From a virus, in IMG/VR virus record IMGVR_UViG_3300035145_000795, positions 1-23,753 of that record: a stretch of 23,753 nucleotides of DNA, one strand, 5' to 3'. Position 1 is the stretch's first letter. The number at the start of each line of letters is the position of its first letter. The position numbers and the translations under genes were made by a program. Positions 13,921-21,312 of the stretch are shown in pieces. The notes under the pieces are model-generated. The model had not been told where the DNA came from. It saw only the letters and a list, made by a program, of their open reading frames with translations, and did no database searches.

Positions 13921-13928
13921 TATTTATG
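13921..13928 (-). promoter_or_regulatory. Late promoter CATAAATA over the regA stop
   Basis: The minus strand reads GTGCATAAATAGTTCG. It matches the late consensus NATAAATA exactly, and its TAA is the stop codon of regA. There is no protein gene between it and the terminator at 13842-13867. Confidence 0.5.
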
Positions 13929-14361
13929 CACTTTCTCCTTCAGTTTTCTTACGGCCAATATTATACTTAGTCTCAAGAATCCAATCCCCCTTATCTTTAT
14001 AAGACAGGACTTTGATTTGGTTCAGAGGAGCGATATCAAGAATCTGATCAACATCAATGATCTTAATCAGTCCCCAATCAGCAAGCAACTGAGCGATTCT
14101 GTTACGGCGCTGGACATCATTGACTGTCAGGTTTGCTCTCTTACCATCCAGAGCAAAGAGTTCTTTAAAGTGTACGATAAAATATCTACCTTGCTTATGC
14201 AGGATGTGGCAAGACTGATACAGTTTCTTTTCCTTACGGGATGCGACTCCGATCCTCGTAAGTGTTTCTCGGACTTTCAGAAAATCATCTGGTTCACTCA
14301 GTGCAACTTCTACCATTTGATCGGCAGACCAGTTCACCGTGGGTTCAACAACGACGCTCAT
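13924..14361 (-). CDS. regA: RegA translational repressor, 145 aa
   Basis: RegA binds the start regions of early phage mRNAs and blocks their translation. From residue 18 the sequence follows T4 RegA closely: DDFLKVRETLTRIGVASRKE, then KLYQSCHILHKQGRYFIVHF and the segment LLADWGLIKII. It is longer than T4 RegA (122 aa), with about 15 extra residues at the N-terminus (MSVVVEPTVNWSADQ) and about 8 at the C-terminus. The location among 62, 44, 45 and 43 is the T4 arrangement. A late-type box ACTAAATA lies 25 nt upstream, so it may also be made late. Likely targets are the replication mRNAs beside it. Confidence 0.93.
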   Translation of the reverse strand: MSVVVEPTVNWSADQMVEVALSEPDDFLKVRETLTRIGVASRKEKKLYQSCHILHKQGRYFIVHFKELFALDGKRANLTVNDVQRRNRIAQLLADWGLIKIIDVDQILDIAPLNQIKVLSYKDKGDWILETKYNIGRKKTEGESA

Positions 14362-14385
14362 CTCAATTACGCAAAATGTTTTTAT

Positions 14386-14393
14386 TATTTAGT
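14386..14393 (-). promoter_or_regulatory. Late-type promoter variant ACTAAATA ahead of regA
   Basis: The minus strand reads TTACTAAATAATAAAAAC. Its TAA is the stop codon of the 260-aa gene, the same trick as at 13320 and 13921. It is 25 nt ahead of the regA ATG. Confidence 0.45.
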
Positions 14394-15171
14394 AAATAAT
14401 TCTTGGAGCGGACTTCCCTTTACTGATCTGGGTTCCTTTGGTCACAAAATCAGTAACACCCTTATAGTAATAATTCATTTCATATTTCCTATGCAAGAGA
14501 TCTGTATTTACTTTTTTGCCAGTGATCTCTTCATACAGAACCATGAAGGTTGAAAAGAAGTGCCAGTGCAGTGGTGGAATATATTGTGGTGACAGACAGA
14601 TAAAGATCTGGTCAAACTCATAATTATCTTTCCAGTCCCATTTTTCTCTGGTGGAATATGTGTAATTGGGTAAGAACTTTGGAACATATTCATTCCTAGA
14701 AATATTATCACTCAGATCGTCACCAATCCAGGTATATGAATTAAGTCTACCATGTTGATGTAACCATAGTGCCCAGTTACCTTCCATAACTCTATCCATA
14801 TGTTTTAGGATATCAGCTTCGTAATCTGGACTGGGTTCAAATATTCCAGCAAACACATCGTCATGATGATCGATGTTAATGATATCAAGATTACTATGAC
14901 CTTCTAAACCATATAGAATATTGTCATGATCATATCCAAAATGCACATCCTGACATGTCCTAAGAGCTCTGAGAAAAACTCGCAAACAATAATCATAGTG
15001 ACCTAGATTAATTCTATGAGAGATTTCTGAAGGATAATCCTCAAAGAGTTGTTGCCAATGGACAACCGCCCACATATCATACTCCTGTGGGTTCTCCTCA
15101 TCCTCCAGCCTTTTGTTATCATTGATAGCTGGTTCAGAAATATAATCTAGATCAATACTAAGAACTCTCAT
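14389..15171 (-). CDS. UPF0489/arginase-like metal-dependent protein, 260 aa
   Basis: The layout suggests the UPF0489 family, which shares the arginase fold and includes peptide arginases that turn Arg in peptides into ornithine. SIDLDY at 5-10, FGYDHDN at 78-84 and INIDHHDDVF at 98-107 supply the Asp/His sets expected for a two-metal site. GNWALWLHQHG at 131-141 and YTWIGDD at 146-152 match the Gly-Asn-Trp and Tyr-Thr-Trp segments I recall from that family, as does IFICLSPQYIPP. The role in phage is unknown. It starts by ATGA overlap with gene 62. The family call rests on motif memory. Confidence 0.6.
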   Translation of the reverse strand: MRVLSIDLDYISEPAINDNKRLEDEENPQEYDMWAVVHWQQLFEDYPSEISHRINLGHYDYCLRVFLRALRTCQDVHFGYDHDNILYGLEGHSNLDIINIDHHDDVFAGIFEPSPDYEADILKHMDRVMEGNWALWLHQHGRLNSYTWIGDDLSDNISRNEYVPKFLPNYTYSTREKWDWKDNYEFDQIFICLSPQYIPPLHWHFFSTFMVLYEEITGKKVNTDLLHRKYEMNYYYKGVTDFVTKGTQISKGKSAPRIIY

Positions 15172-15548
15172 TTCATGCCACCAGTGTCCATTTTCTTTTT
15201 GATGTAAGCAATCTGATCCTTGGTCAGAATCCGAAGAGTTTGCTGTGCTTTTTCATCACTGTATCTATAATATTTTTTGACGGCATCTAGATCAGAGATC
15301 TTCTCTTTCTTTAACCAGGGAGAGAACCTACGCTTCTTGCGAAGAGAATTCAACAAGAAATCATATTGCATATCCTTGTCTAAGAAATGACTCTTGTTCA
15401 TTTCATTAGCGAACAGAACAGAATCCAGATGCCCAGACAGACACTTATTGACAATGAATGGAGGATACTTCTTAGCAATAGAAGGGTCCTCCTTAATAAG
15501 GTTATCCTTATTAAAATTGATAGAGTTCAACCAGTCTTTTAGTTCCAT
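15168..15548 (-). CDS. 62: Sliding clamp loader small subunit gp62, 126 aa
   Basis: gp62 joins gp44 in the complex that opens gp45 and loads it on DNA. LKDWLNSINFNKDNLI at the start, then YPPFIVNKCLSGHLDSVLFA and FLLNSLRKKRRFSPWLKK are typical of T4-like gp62. It is shorter than T4 gp62 (187 aa), as in other cyanophages. In T4, 44 and 62 are adjacent; here a methylase and two small genes lie between them. It abuts the methylase gene (1-nt overlap) and is coupled to the UPF0489-like gene by ATGA. Confidence 0.88.
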   Translation of the reverse strand: MELKDWLNSINFNKDNLIKEDPSIAKKYPPFIVNKCLSGHLDSVLFANEMNKSHFLDKDMQYDFLLNSLRKKRRFSPWLKKEKISDLDAVKKYYRYSDEKAQQTLRILTKDQIAYIKKKMDTGGMK

Positions 15549-16381
15549 CAGAGTTCGTAATTCATAAGGAGAAGTTCTTTACGATCCTGCTGGTTCTTCA
15601 TGTAATCACCAACAGAACGCATGGTGTATGTGAGATCATACTCTTGGGCATTCCATCCTTCAAAACGATCTCTAATCAACTGAGTGGAGTTATACGAGAC
15701 CATCTGATGACCAATAAAACGATCACAGTCTAGAGCAAACTTATCGTGATCGAACTTCTTATGCATGTTACCCTTTCTACCATACAGATTATCTTTGATA
15801 TCGTATGGGGGATCGTGATAGGTGAAGACAGACTTATCATCTGTCAGCAGTTCTTCATACGAAAGATTGGTAATCTTCCAATCCTTTACAATCTGCTGAT
15901 ATCCTGGCAGTTTATCTATTCCACGCATCGAGAAGTTGGACTCACTTGCTTGGGCAGAAAAGGATGAGGACTCTGTGAGACCAGAAAAAGAGCACTTGTT
16001 AACAATGTAATAACTAACGGCACGATGAAAGGGTTCACTTTTGCGTCCTTCATAAGTGAGATACTCCTTTGCTTCTAAGAACAATTGCTTTGCTGATGCA
16101 GGTTCTGGATGACGATACTTAAGTTGAATCAATTCATCTCTCATCTTTTGTCCGTTGTCACGAACCTCGCACCAGAAATTGTACAGTGGTTCATACAGAT
16201 CATTGACCCAGATATTCATGAATGGATACCGTTGAGTCATCCAGATAGCAAAAGATCCACCACCTAGAAAGGGTTCACGATACTCCGTGTAATCCTCTAG
16301 AGATGGCAGAAACTGCAGCATCTTAGTCACTGCCCTAGATTTGCCTCCTGGGTATCTAAGCGGCGTCTTGAGAGATGTCAT
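15548..16381 (-). CDS. dam: DNA adenine methyltransferase (Dam/D12 class), 277 aa
   Basis: It moves a methyl group from SAM to N6 of adenine. PLRYPGGKSRAV at 7-18 and EPFLGGGSFA at 36-45 form the SAM site, and DPPY at 190-193 is the catalytic motif IV of alpha-class enzymes. VSYYIVNKCSFSGL in the middle is also typical of Dam. The length matches the family (about 260-280 aa). The target is probably GATC, but this is not shown here. It is inserted between clamp loader genes 44 and 62 and may protect phage DNA from host nucleases or mark it for replication. The start overlaps the upstream small gene by 26 nt. Confidence 0.9.
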   Translation of the reverse strand: MTSLKTPLRYPGGKSRAVTKMLQFLPSLEDYTEYREPFLGGGSFAIWMTQRYPFMNIWVNDLYEPLYNFWCEVRDNGQKMRDELIQLKYRHPEPASAKQLFLEAKEYLTYEGRKSEPFHRAVSYYIVNKCSFSGLTESSSFSAQASESNFSMRGIDKLPGYQQIVKDWKITNLSYEELLTDDKSVFTYHDPPYDIKDNLYGRKGNMHKKFDHDKFALDCDRFIGHQMVSYNSTQLIRDRFEGWNAQEYDLTYTMRSVGDYMKNQQDRKELLLMNYEL

Positions 16382-16538
16382 AATCAGGTTCGTTATACTT
16401 CAGGTATTCGCGGAAGGTCATTTTCATTTCCTTCTGCGTCATTCCACAGTGCTCAGCAGCAGCAGGTAGGTTCATTGTAGCATGAAATAGTGCTTCGTTC
16501 GACTCTTGCACATTCTCTGGAGTGGTCTTCTTTTTCAT
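16356..16538 (-). CDS. Small helix-turn-helix-like protein of unknown function, 60 aa
   Basis: I chose the ATG at 16536-16538 because it overlaps the TGA of the upstream gene (ATGA), the usual coupling here. An ATG at 16577 would add 13 residues and overlap the neighbour by 43 nt. The protein begins MKKKTTPENVQESNEALFHA and continues with NLPAAAEHCGMTQKEMKMTF, which has the spacing of a helix-turn-helix (AAAEHCGMTQKEM), followed by EYLKYNEPDYDISQD. It may bind DNA, but this is an inference from a short match. It overlaps the methylase start by 26 nt. Confidence 0.6.
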   Translation of the reverse strand: MKKKTTPENVQESNEALFHATMNLPAAAEHCGMTQKEMKMTFREYLKYNEPDYDISQDAA

Positions 16539-16822
16539 TGGTTGCAGTTTTCTATGTACTGATATATTAGATTCCATCCAAACTCATAAGTCTTTCCAGT
16601 CTCATCTTGAAGGTAGAATGGGATATTTGGGTGACGAGTCTTAGCCCTATAGAAGTGGCTGATTACATTGTGATCGTCATCGATATGCCTTTCAAATTCT
16701 TTCTCCTCCTCACTCATCACCCTAGGTGGAATAACAATCTTTGCATTGCACTCCTTACAGATACCTTTGATAAAATCTTTGGAATCTTTTACGGTCTTAC
16801 ACTCAGGGCAAAGTTTCTTCAT
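16535..16822 (-). CDS. Small zinc-ribbon protein of unknown function, 95 aa
   Basis: The N-terminus has two CxxC pairs, Cys5-Cys8 (CPEC) and Cys22-Cys25 (CKEC), 13 residues apart, as in zinc ribbons. The rest is charged (MSEEEKEFERHIDDDHNVIS) with a C-terminal strand-rich part (TGKTYEFGWNLIYQYIENCN). Zinc ribbons usually bind nucleic acid or proteins; the partner is not known. It starts by ATGA overlap with gene 44, so it is co-translated with the clamp loader. A role tied to the replisome is possible. Confidence 0.7.
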   Translation of the reverse strand: MKKLCPECKTVKDSKDFIKGICKECNAKIVIPPRVMSEEEKEFERHIDDDHNVISHFYRAKTRHPNIPFYLQDETGKTYEFGWNLIYQYIENCNQ

Positions 16823-17763
16823 TTAAACTCACACTCCACCATAATCTCAGTGAGTGCTGCCAAGAGGTTGATCTCCTGGTCTGCAACGAACGCAATCTGG
16901 TACTGATACTTTGCAATGATCAGAACGGCAGCAGCAATGCTAGGACCCTGTAGGACCCCATACAGGGCATCGTAGACCCTCCTGAGGACCGTTGTGGGGT
17001 CATTGTCCAGATTGTTGACCACCCACTTCCTGACGGCAAGAAAGTCCTTTGCCTTCAGACTCCTGAGAAGATCCTCAACCTTTACATCAGAGAACTCTGC
17101 CAGGATGGCACTGTCAATATGACCGCTGACAGAATAACGCTGACACTCATTCAGTGTCCGACGCCAGTCAGGGAAGTGCTTATTGATCAGTTCTGCAATG
17201 ACCTTTTGATCATACCCAATACTCTCCTGATCCAGGATTTCTTGGAGACGCTTGAAGAATCCTCCAGCGATGACTGCTTTTTCTTTGCCTTTGATACTGA
17301 ACTCAACGACTGAACACCTGCTGTGGAGGGGTTCAATGATTTTGTTCTTGTAGTTGCAGGTGAAGATGAAGCGGCAGTTGCGATGAAATGCCTCAATATT
17401 ACTCCGTAAGAGGAGTTGTACATCGTGGGTTGTGTTATCAGCTTCATCAATGATGATGACTTTGTGTCTAGCATCTGACGAAAGTGATACGGTCGAAGCA
17501 AAATTCTTTGCCTGGTTCCGTACTGTGTCCAGAAATCTTCCCTCATCGGATCCGTTAATAAGAATATAATCGCACCCGAGTTGCTCACACAGAGCGCGGG
17601 CGACTGTTGTTTTACCACATCCAGCTGGACCAGTCAGCAGGAGATTAGGAATCTCACCTTGCTGCAACATCTCATTGAATGTCTTCTTTGTACTCTCAGG
17701 GAGAATACAATCATCAATCTTCTTAGGGCGATACTTTTCGACCCAGAGAAACTCATTACGCAT
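16819..17763 (-). CDS. 44: Sliding clamp loader large subunit gp44 (AAA+), 314 aa
   Basis: gp44 hydrolyses ATP to load the gp45 clamp. EKYRPKKIDDCILPE at the start is the usual N-terminal signature. Walker A is GPAGCGKT (about 45-52), Walker B is VIIIDEAD (about 102-109), sensor 1 is TCNYKNK, and the SRC motif (about 148-150) carries the arginine finger. I placed the start at ATG 17761-17763 (MRNEFLWVEK). A frame start six bases earlier would be a TTG inside the upstream stop region. The length matches T4 gp44 (319 aa). It is coupled to the zinc-ribbon gene at its 3' end. Confidence 0.94.
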   Translation of the reverse strand: MRNEFLWVEKYRPKKIDDCILPESTKKTFNEMLQQGEIPNLLLTGPAGCGKTTVARALCEQLGCDYILINGSDEGRFLDTVRNQAKNFASTVSLSSDARHKVIIIDEADNTTHDVQLLLRSNIEAFHRNCRFIFTCNYKNKIIEPLHSRCSVVEFSIKGKEKAVIAGGFFKRLQEILDQESIGYDQKVIAELINKHFPDWRRTLNECQRYSVSGHIDSAILAEFSDVKVEDLLRSLKAKDFLAVRKWVVNNLDNDPTTVLRRVYDALYGVLQGPSIAAAVLIIAKYQYQIAFVADQEINLLAALTEIMVECEFK

Positions 17764-17765
17764 AA

Positions 17766-18299
17766 TCAAATCCAGTCTGGTTTACGCTCAGGAATACGAC
17801 GATAGTTGTCCTTGACCCAAGGTTTAGAGGCAATGTACCGCTTGTAGGCAGTGAATGTGTCTATTGTATCATCATATTTGAACTCGTCGGGCATAGCACG
17901 AGCAAAGTCCTTTGCATCTTTATAATCGTAGATGCTGCCATCAATGTGCTTAAGATGATCGTGATAGATGGTCATTGCTTGGCACATGGTCAGGAAGCAT
18001 CCATGCTCCTTACCAAACCTTTTCTCGTACTCGAACATCAATTCAAAACCGTGAGAGAGCATCCAAGCAAAGTTTGCCTTACTAGACGCTGCCCACACGG
18101 TACAGGGATGGTTCCTGAACCCACCTGTGGTACGGTAAGGAGTGCCATCTTTCTTATTGATTGTGCCCCAGTCCCAGTGGTACTTGGAGAAGATTACAGA
18201 TGCCATCTGACATGTTTCTAGAGGCATCTTGACAATATGTTTGTCAGGGAGAACCTGAGCAGAGATCCTGGGATCAGGATCCGTCACAAAGATGTTCAT
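17766..18299 (-). CDS. Conserved phage protein of unknown function, 177 aa
   Basis: Begins MNIFVTDPDPRISAQVLPDK, then DKHIVKMPLETCQMASVIF, and later NHPCTVWAASSKANFAWMLS. This DKHxVKM...NHPC...W pattern is common in phage proteins, and some are labelled as pyrimidine-dimer glycosylase-like; I cannot confirm that from sequence. Conserved His, Lys, Cys and Trp residues suggest an enzyme. It is coupled by ATGA to the oxygenase upstream and is 2 nt before gene 44, so it is made with the replication genes. A DNA repair role would fit the place but is not shown. Confidence 0.65.
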   Translation of the reverse strand: MNIFVTDPDPRISAQVLPDKHIVKMPLETCQMASVIFSKYHWDWGTINKKDGTPYRTTGGFRNHPCTVWAASSKANFAWMLSHGFELMFEYEKRFGKEHGCFLTMCQAMTIYHDHLKHIDGSIYDYKDAKDFARAMPDEFKYDDTIDTFTAYKRYIASKPWVKDNYRRIPERKPDWI

Positions 18300-18817
18300 A
18301 TCAAATTGAACGAAATAATAATTCTTTCGTCTTCTGAGTCATGAGGCGGTGCCATATGCATTAGATGTGAGGGGAAGATGAGAAGATCGCCTTCCGTACA
18401 TGGCACTGACTGATATGTTTTGATTCCTGTCTCGTCAGAGAAAGGACTGAAGAAGAGCGTACTAGGATGCTCCTCACTCATTTTAGCATAGAAGACTGCT
18501 GAGTATCCTAGCGGACCATGATCGTGAGGAACATGATAGTCTCTCTTATTATAAGCCTGACACCACAATTGTCCAACGGTATTAAACTTGAAGTTTGCAA
18601 CATTCCTAAACTCTGAGAGAATAGGACCCACTAACTCTAAGAATTCTTTTCGATAAGGTTGAACATCATCGTTAAAATAATCGGTATAAGTGATGTGTGG
18701 TTCTACCGTAGTCCATTTCTCGCAATTAAATGGAATCAGATCTAAGATTCTATCTCTATTTTTTTCCCAATCGGGAACAGTATATTTAAAAGCGTTAATA
18801 CTAAACAGAGAAATCAT
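18296..18817 (-). CDS. 2OG-Fe(II) oxygenase-like protein, 173 aa
   Basis: Compact member of the phage 2OG oxygenase group. YHVPHDHGPLGYSAVFYAK holds His98, Asp99 and His100, which would supply the HxD/H pair of the iron site. LIFPSHLMHMAPPH holds His154 as the likely distal iron ligand, and Arg165 in ERIIISFNL the likely 2OG anchor. It has the same end-of-protein layout as the 214-aa protein at 3912-4556 (FPSFLKHRVNHA then SRITLAFNI), so the two may be distant paralogues. It lies between speD and the 177-aa gene with ATGA overlaps on both sides. The substrate is unknown. Confidence 0.75.
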   Translation of the reverse strand: MISLFSINAFKYTVPDWEKNRDRILDLIPFNCEKWTTVEPHITYTDYFNDDVQPYRKEFLELVGPILSEFRNVANFKFNTVGQLWCQAYNKRDYHVPHDHGPLGYSAVFYAKMSEEHPSTLFFSPFSDETGIKTYQSVPCTEGDLLIFPSHLMHMAPPHDSEDERIIISFNLI

Positions 18818-19149
18818 TCTTTAGACCTCAAGAAACTTTTTTCTACAATGTCACCCGCTTGTAAGTGATCGTACATATATCGGACGGCACTCTCTGGTGA
18901 GGTATGCTCACCACATGTAAACACATCACATACAGCAGCACCAGTCTCTGGCCATGTATGTATGGAGATATGAGACTCGGCAAGCATAGCGATTGCTGTA
19001 ACACCTTGGGGTTGGAACTTGTAAGAACATAGTTCCAACATTTCACTTTGAGATAATTGTGCAGCAACAATCAACACCTGCCTGATATGAGCTTCGTCAT
19101 CCAGCAAGACAGCGTTACAACCCTTTAGTGTAAAGAGTATATGCTTCAT
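18814..19149 (-). CDS. speD: S-adenosylmethionine decarboxylase proenzyme SpeD, 111 aa
   Basis: It makes decarboxylated SAM for polyamine synthesis. The proenzyme cuts itself between Glu58 and Ser59 in LAESHISIHTWPE, leaving a pyruvoyl group on the new N-terminus. His64 (or nearby) and Cys79 in VFTCGEHTSPE are the other active-site residues. Length fits the short bacterial/archaeal class. I chose the ATG at 19147-19149, which overlaps the gp45 stop (TGATG). A GTG one codon earlier is possible but is not needed. speD is an auxiliary metabolic gene of cyanophages. Polyamines may aid DNA packing or host photosynthesis. Confidence 0.9.
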   Translation of the reverse strand: MKHILFTLKGCNAVLLDDEAHIRQVLIVAAQLSQSEMLELCSYKFQPQGVTAIAMLAESHISIHTWPETGAAVCDVFTCGEHTSPESAVRYMYDHLQAGDIVEKSFLRSKE

Positions 19150-19817
19150 CACTCAAAGGTAGAATCTGGTTCCAGAGCAATGAAATACTTGAGGTTGTAA
19201 GTGGAGTTGGTGAACTGAGAGAGCAGTTTCTTAGAAATAATAACCTCGTAAGATCCAGGAATCAATTTGATATTCTCGATCTTGAAGTTCAGTTCAAAGG
19301 TCTTATCAGTTTTACCAACGATCAAAGAATACTCGTTAGAGTTATCGTTCTTACGATCAGAGACTACGAGTGTAATCTCACTGCCATTACCAACAGCAGA
19401 CAAATCAGGGAGTTGGTAGACAGAGGATGCCTTCAGAAGTTTTTGCAACTGACTGCTGTCCAGTTGAAATGCAACATCGTTGCTAGGCAGTTCGATTGCC
19501 TTCTCAGGAGGACTAACAATAACCTCAGGATCAGCAAAAGCAAACTTCACACGGGTGCTACGACCTTCGCGGATGATCATGTAAGAATCATGCTTCAGGT
19601 CGATGTCAGGGTCATTCATAAGACCAACACCGTTCAGGAACTGAGGCAGATCATAGATGCCAAAGTCCTTTTCAAAGTTTTCATCAACCTCTGCTTCTGC
19701 GAGGATGTTCTTCATCACCGAGATGGTGCGAAGTTTAGAACCCTTCTTCACCAGGATGGACTGGTTAATTGAAGAGAAGTTCTCCAAAAGATCAATAGTC
19801 TTTTCAGAAAGTTTCAT
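19149..19817 (-). CDS. 45: Sliding clamp gp45, 222 aa
   Basis: gp45 is a trimeric ring that holds gp43 on DNA and also works as the mobile activator of late transcription. The start MKLSEKTIDLLENFSSINQS matches the T4 start (MKLSKDTTALLKNFATINSG), so I set the start at 19815-19817. An ATG four codons earlier (MNKD) is also possible, and a longer open frame upstream overlaps the DUF3310-like gene and is not real. YFIALEPDSTFE at the end matches the T4 ending (YVVALEADSTHDF). T4 gp45 has 228 aa. It overlaps the upstream stop by 14 nt, and speD follows by overlap. Confidence 0.92.
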   Translation of the reverse strand: MKLSEKTIDLLENFSSINQSILVKKGSKLRTISVMKNILAEAEVDENFEKDFGIYDLPQFLNGVGLMNDPDIDLKHDSYMIIREGRSTRVKFAFADPEVIVSPPEKAIELPSNDVAFQLDSSQLQKLLKASSVYQLPDLSAVGNGSEITLVVSDRKNDNSNEYSLIVGKTDKTFELNFKIENIKLIPGSYEVIISKKLLSQFTNSTYNLKYFIALEPDSTFE

Positions 19818-20193
19818 ATCCTTGTTCATCAGTTTCAGAGTCTTTGGTGGTGAAGTGGTAGAGAAGAACGGCATAGTGGATGATCTTCTTGAGATCCATT
19901 TTAGCACTACCTTTCTTGTCATAACGAGAGGCGTACTTAAGAATATTGCTACGGCAGAAAGCAGCAGCATCTCCACAGGAATCGATCAGATCAAGAGTCT
20001 GGATTCCGTTGCCAGAGTTGTAATGAGCACGGTATGTATCACCGATATAGTCCTTCACATCTTGAAGGATTTTGTCTTCATTGTATTTGTACACTGTTTT
20101 TTCAGTAAGTTCTAATTCAAATGTGTAGAGATCTCTCTCCTCAGGCTCAAGATTGCCGTGCATTTCGTCATACAGAAGTGACCATGAGTTCAT
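19804..20193 (-). CDS. DUF3310/SaV-like protein, 129 aa
   Basis: Residues 56-113 hold the DUF3310 pattern: AHYNSGNGIQTLDLIDSC, then AFCRSNILKYASRYDKKG and DLKKIIHYAVLLYHF. This family is common in phages, often called nucleotide kinase-like, but its activity is not settled. The N-terminal 50 residues (EPEERDLYTFELELTEKT) are extra. It starts at the stop of the AAA+ gene and ends inside gene 45, which suggests coupled translation. A role in nucleotide metabolism or replication is a guess from the neighbours. Confidence 0.75.
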   Translation of the reverse strand: MNSWSLLYDEMHGNLEPEERDLYTFELELTEKTVYKYNEDKILQDVKDYIGDTYRAHYNSGNGIQTLDLIDSCGDAAAFCRSNILKYASRYDKKGSAKMDLKKIIHYAVLLYHFTTKDSETDEQGYETF

Positions 20194-21275
20194 TATACTT
20201 CCTCTTCAACATTAATGTCAACATCTGCATCGACTTTATCGTACAGATCCAGGAAGGATTGTTTGGTGTCATCGTCAAAACGATTCAGACAAACTTCGAT
20301 TGCCTTGACCTTATCTGCCCAGATGGAATATGCACGGATAATGTGGACCAGACGACGAGTGCTGATAACTTCATCGATACCACCATCATAGAAAGTCTTA
20401 CGGATGATATCTGCCCAGTCACACAGACGCTTGCAGAAGTCAGGAGCAACCACATTCAGATCCTTTGCCACACCTTGCAGAATCTTTTGTTCAATTGTGG
20501 CGTTAGGATATTCCTGCTCAAAGGTAACAGGGAAACGCTCTAGGAACGCTTCATTGAGAATATTGGTGCCAATGAAACGACCGTCATCAGAACCTTTGCC
20601 TTTGGTGTTGGCAGTAGCGATAACATTGAATCCAGTAGCAGGTTTTACAAACTTGCCGATTTTCTTCAGGAAGACACCCTTACCCTCCAAGACAGACTGC
20701 AGACACAGGATCTTGTTAGATGCCAGGTCGATTTCGTCTAGAAGAAGTACAGCTCCCCGTTCCAGAGCTTCGATGACTGGACCATTATGCCAAACAGTTT
20801 CGCCGTTAACAAGACGGAAACCACCAATAAGATCATCCTCGTCGGTTTCAATGGTGATATTTACACGGATCAACTCCCTATTTAGAGCAGCACATGCTTG
20901 CTCAACAGAGAAAGTCTTGCCGTTGCCAGAGAGACCAGTAATAAAGGCAGGATAGAAGATACGGGACTGCAGAATCTTCTTGATGTCTGCAAAATTACCG
21001 AACTTGACGAAGGTATCGTCCTTAGTGGGAATCAGATTTTGTTTTACAACTTCAGTCTCAGTAACAGAAACCTGCTGTTCAAACTGGTTCCGTGCCTCAC
21101 TGATAGTCAGATCCCACTTGCCACGACCAGTTTTGTATGGTTCCAGGTGACGAGTGACAGTGGGATAAGAGATATCGTTAGCAGCACAGTAACCCTTGAT
21201 ATCAGAGGCAACGATCTTGGTGCCGAAGTTGTCGCGAAGAGAATCGAGAAGATTGGAGGTTTTCACGCGAGACAT
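20193..21275 (-). CDS. cobS: CobS-like / MoxR-type AAA+ ATPase, 360 aa
   Basis: The AAA+ core has Walker A GLSGNGKT at 114-121, the DDLIGGF segment at 147-153, Walker B VLLLDEID at 176-183, sensor 1 VIATANT at 218-224 and a helical lid with ISTRRLVHIIRAYS. This is the CobS/MoxR type; CobS works with CobT in cobalt insertion for vitamin B12, and cyanophage copies carry that name, though such activity has not been shown to me. The first 55 residues look like a winged-helix domain (ASDIKGYCAANDISYPTVTR) not found in plain CobS. It has its own -10 box and a terminator upstream. The VWA protein two genes upstream is the expected partner. Confidence 0.85.
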   Translation of the reverse strand: MSRVKTSNLLDSLRDNFGTKIVASDIKGYCAANDISYPTVTRHLEPYKTGRGKWDLTISEARNQFEQQVSVTETEVVKQNLIPTKDDTFVKFGNFADIKKILQSRIFYPAFITGLSGNGKTFSVEQACAALNRELIRVNITIETDEDDLIGGFRLVNGETVWHNGPVIEALERGAVLLLDEIDLASNKILCLQSVLEGKGVFLKKIGKFVKPATGFNVIATANTKGKGSDDGRFIGTNILNEAFLERFPVTFEQEYPNATIEQKILQGVAKDLNVVAPDFCKRLCDWADIIRKTFYDGGIDEVISTRRLVHIIRAYSIWADKVKAIEVCLNRFDDDTKQSFLDLYDKVDADVDINVEEEV

Positions 21276-21301
21276 TGAATGGGTTTGATTGGTATGAACC
21301 T

Positions 21302-21307
21302 ATTATA
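21302..21307 (-). promoter_or_regulatory. -10 box TATAAT ahead of the CobS-like gene
   Basis: The minus strand reads CCATTATAATAGG, 27 nt before the ATG and right after a terminator. No good -35 box or TG extension is present. It would start the long replication operon. Confidence 0.5.
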
Positions 21308-21312
21308 ATGGC

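Noticed and set aside
19818-19976. Longer start for gp45 adding about 53 residues
   Set aside because: The extra part overlaps the DUF3310-like gene in another frame and does not resemble any clamp; the MKLSEKT start matches T4.
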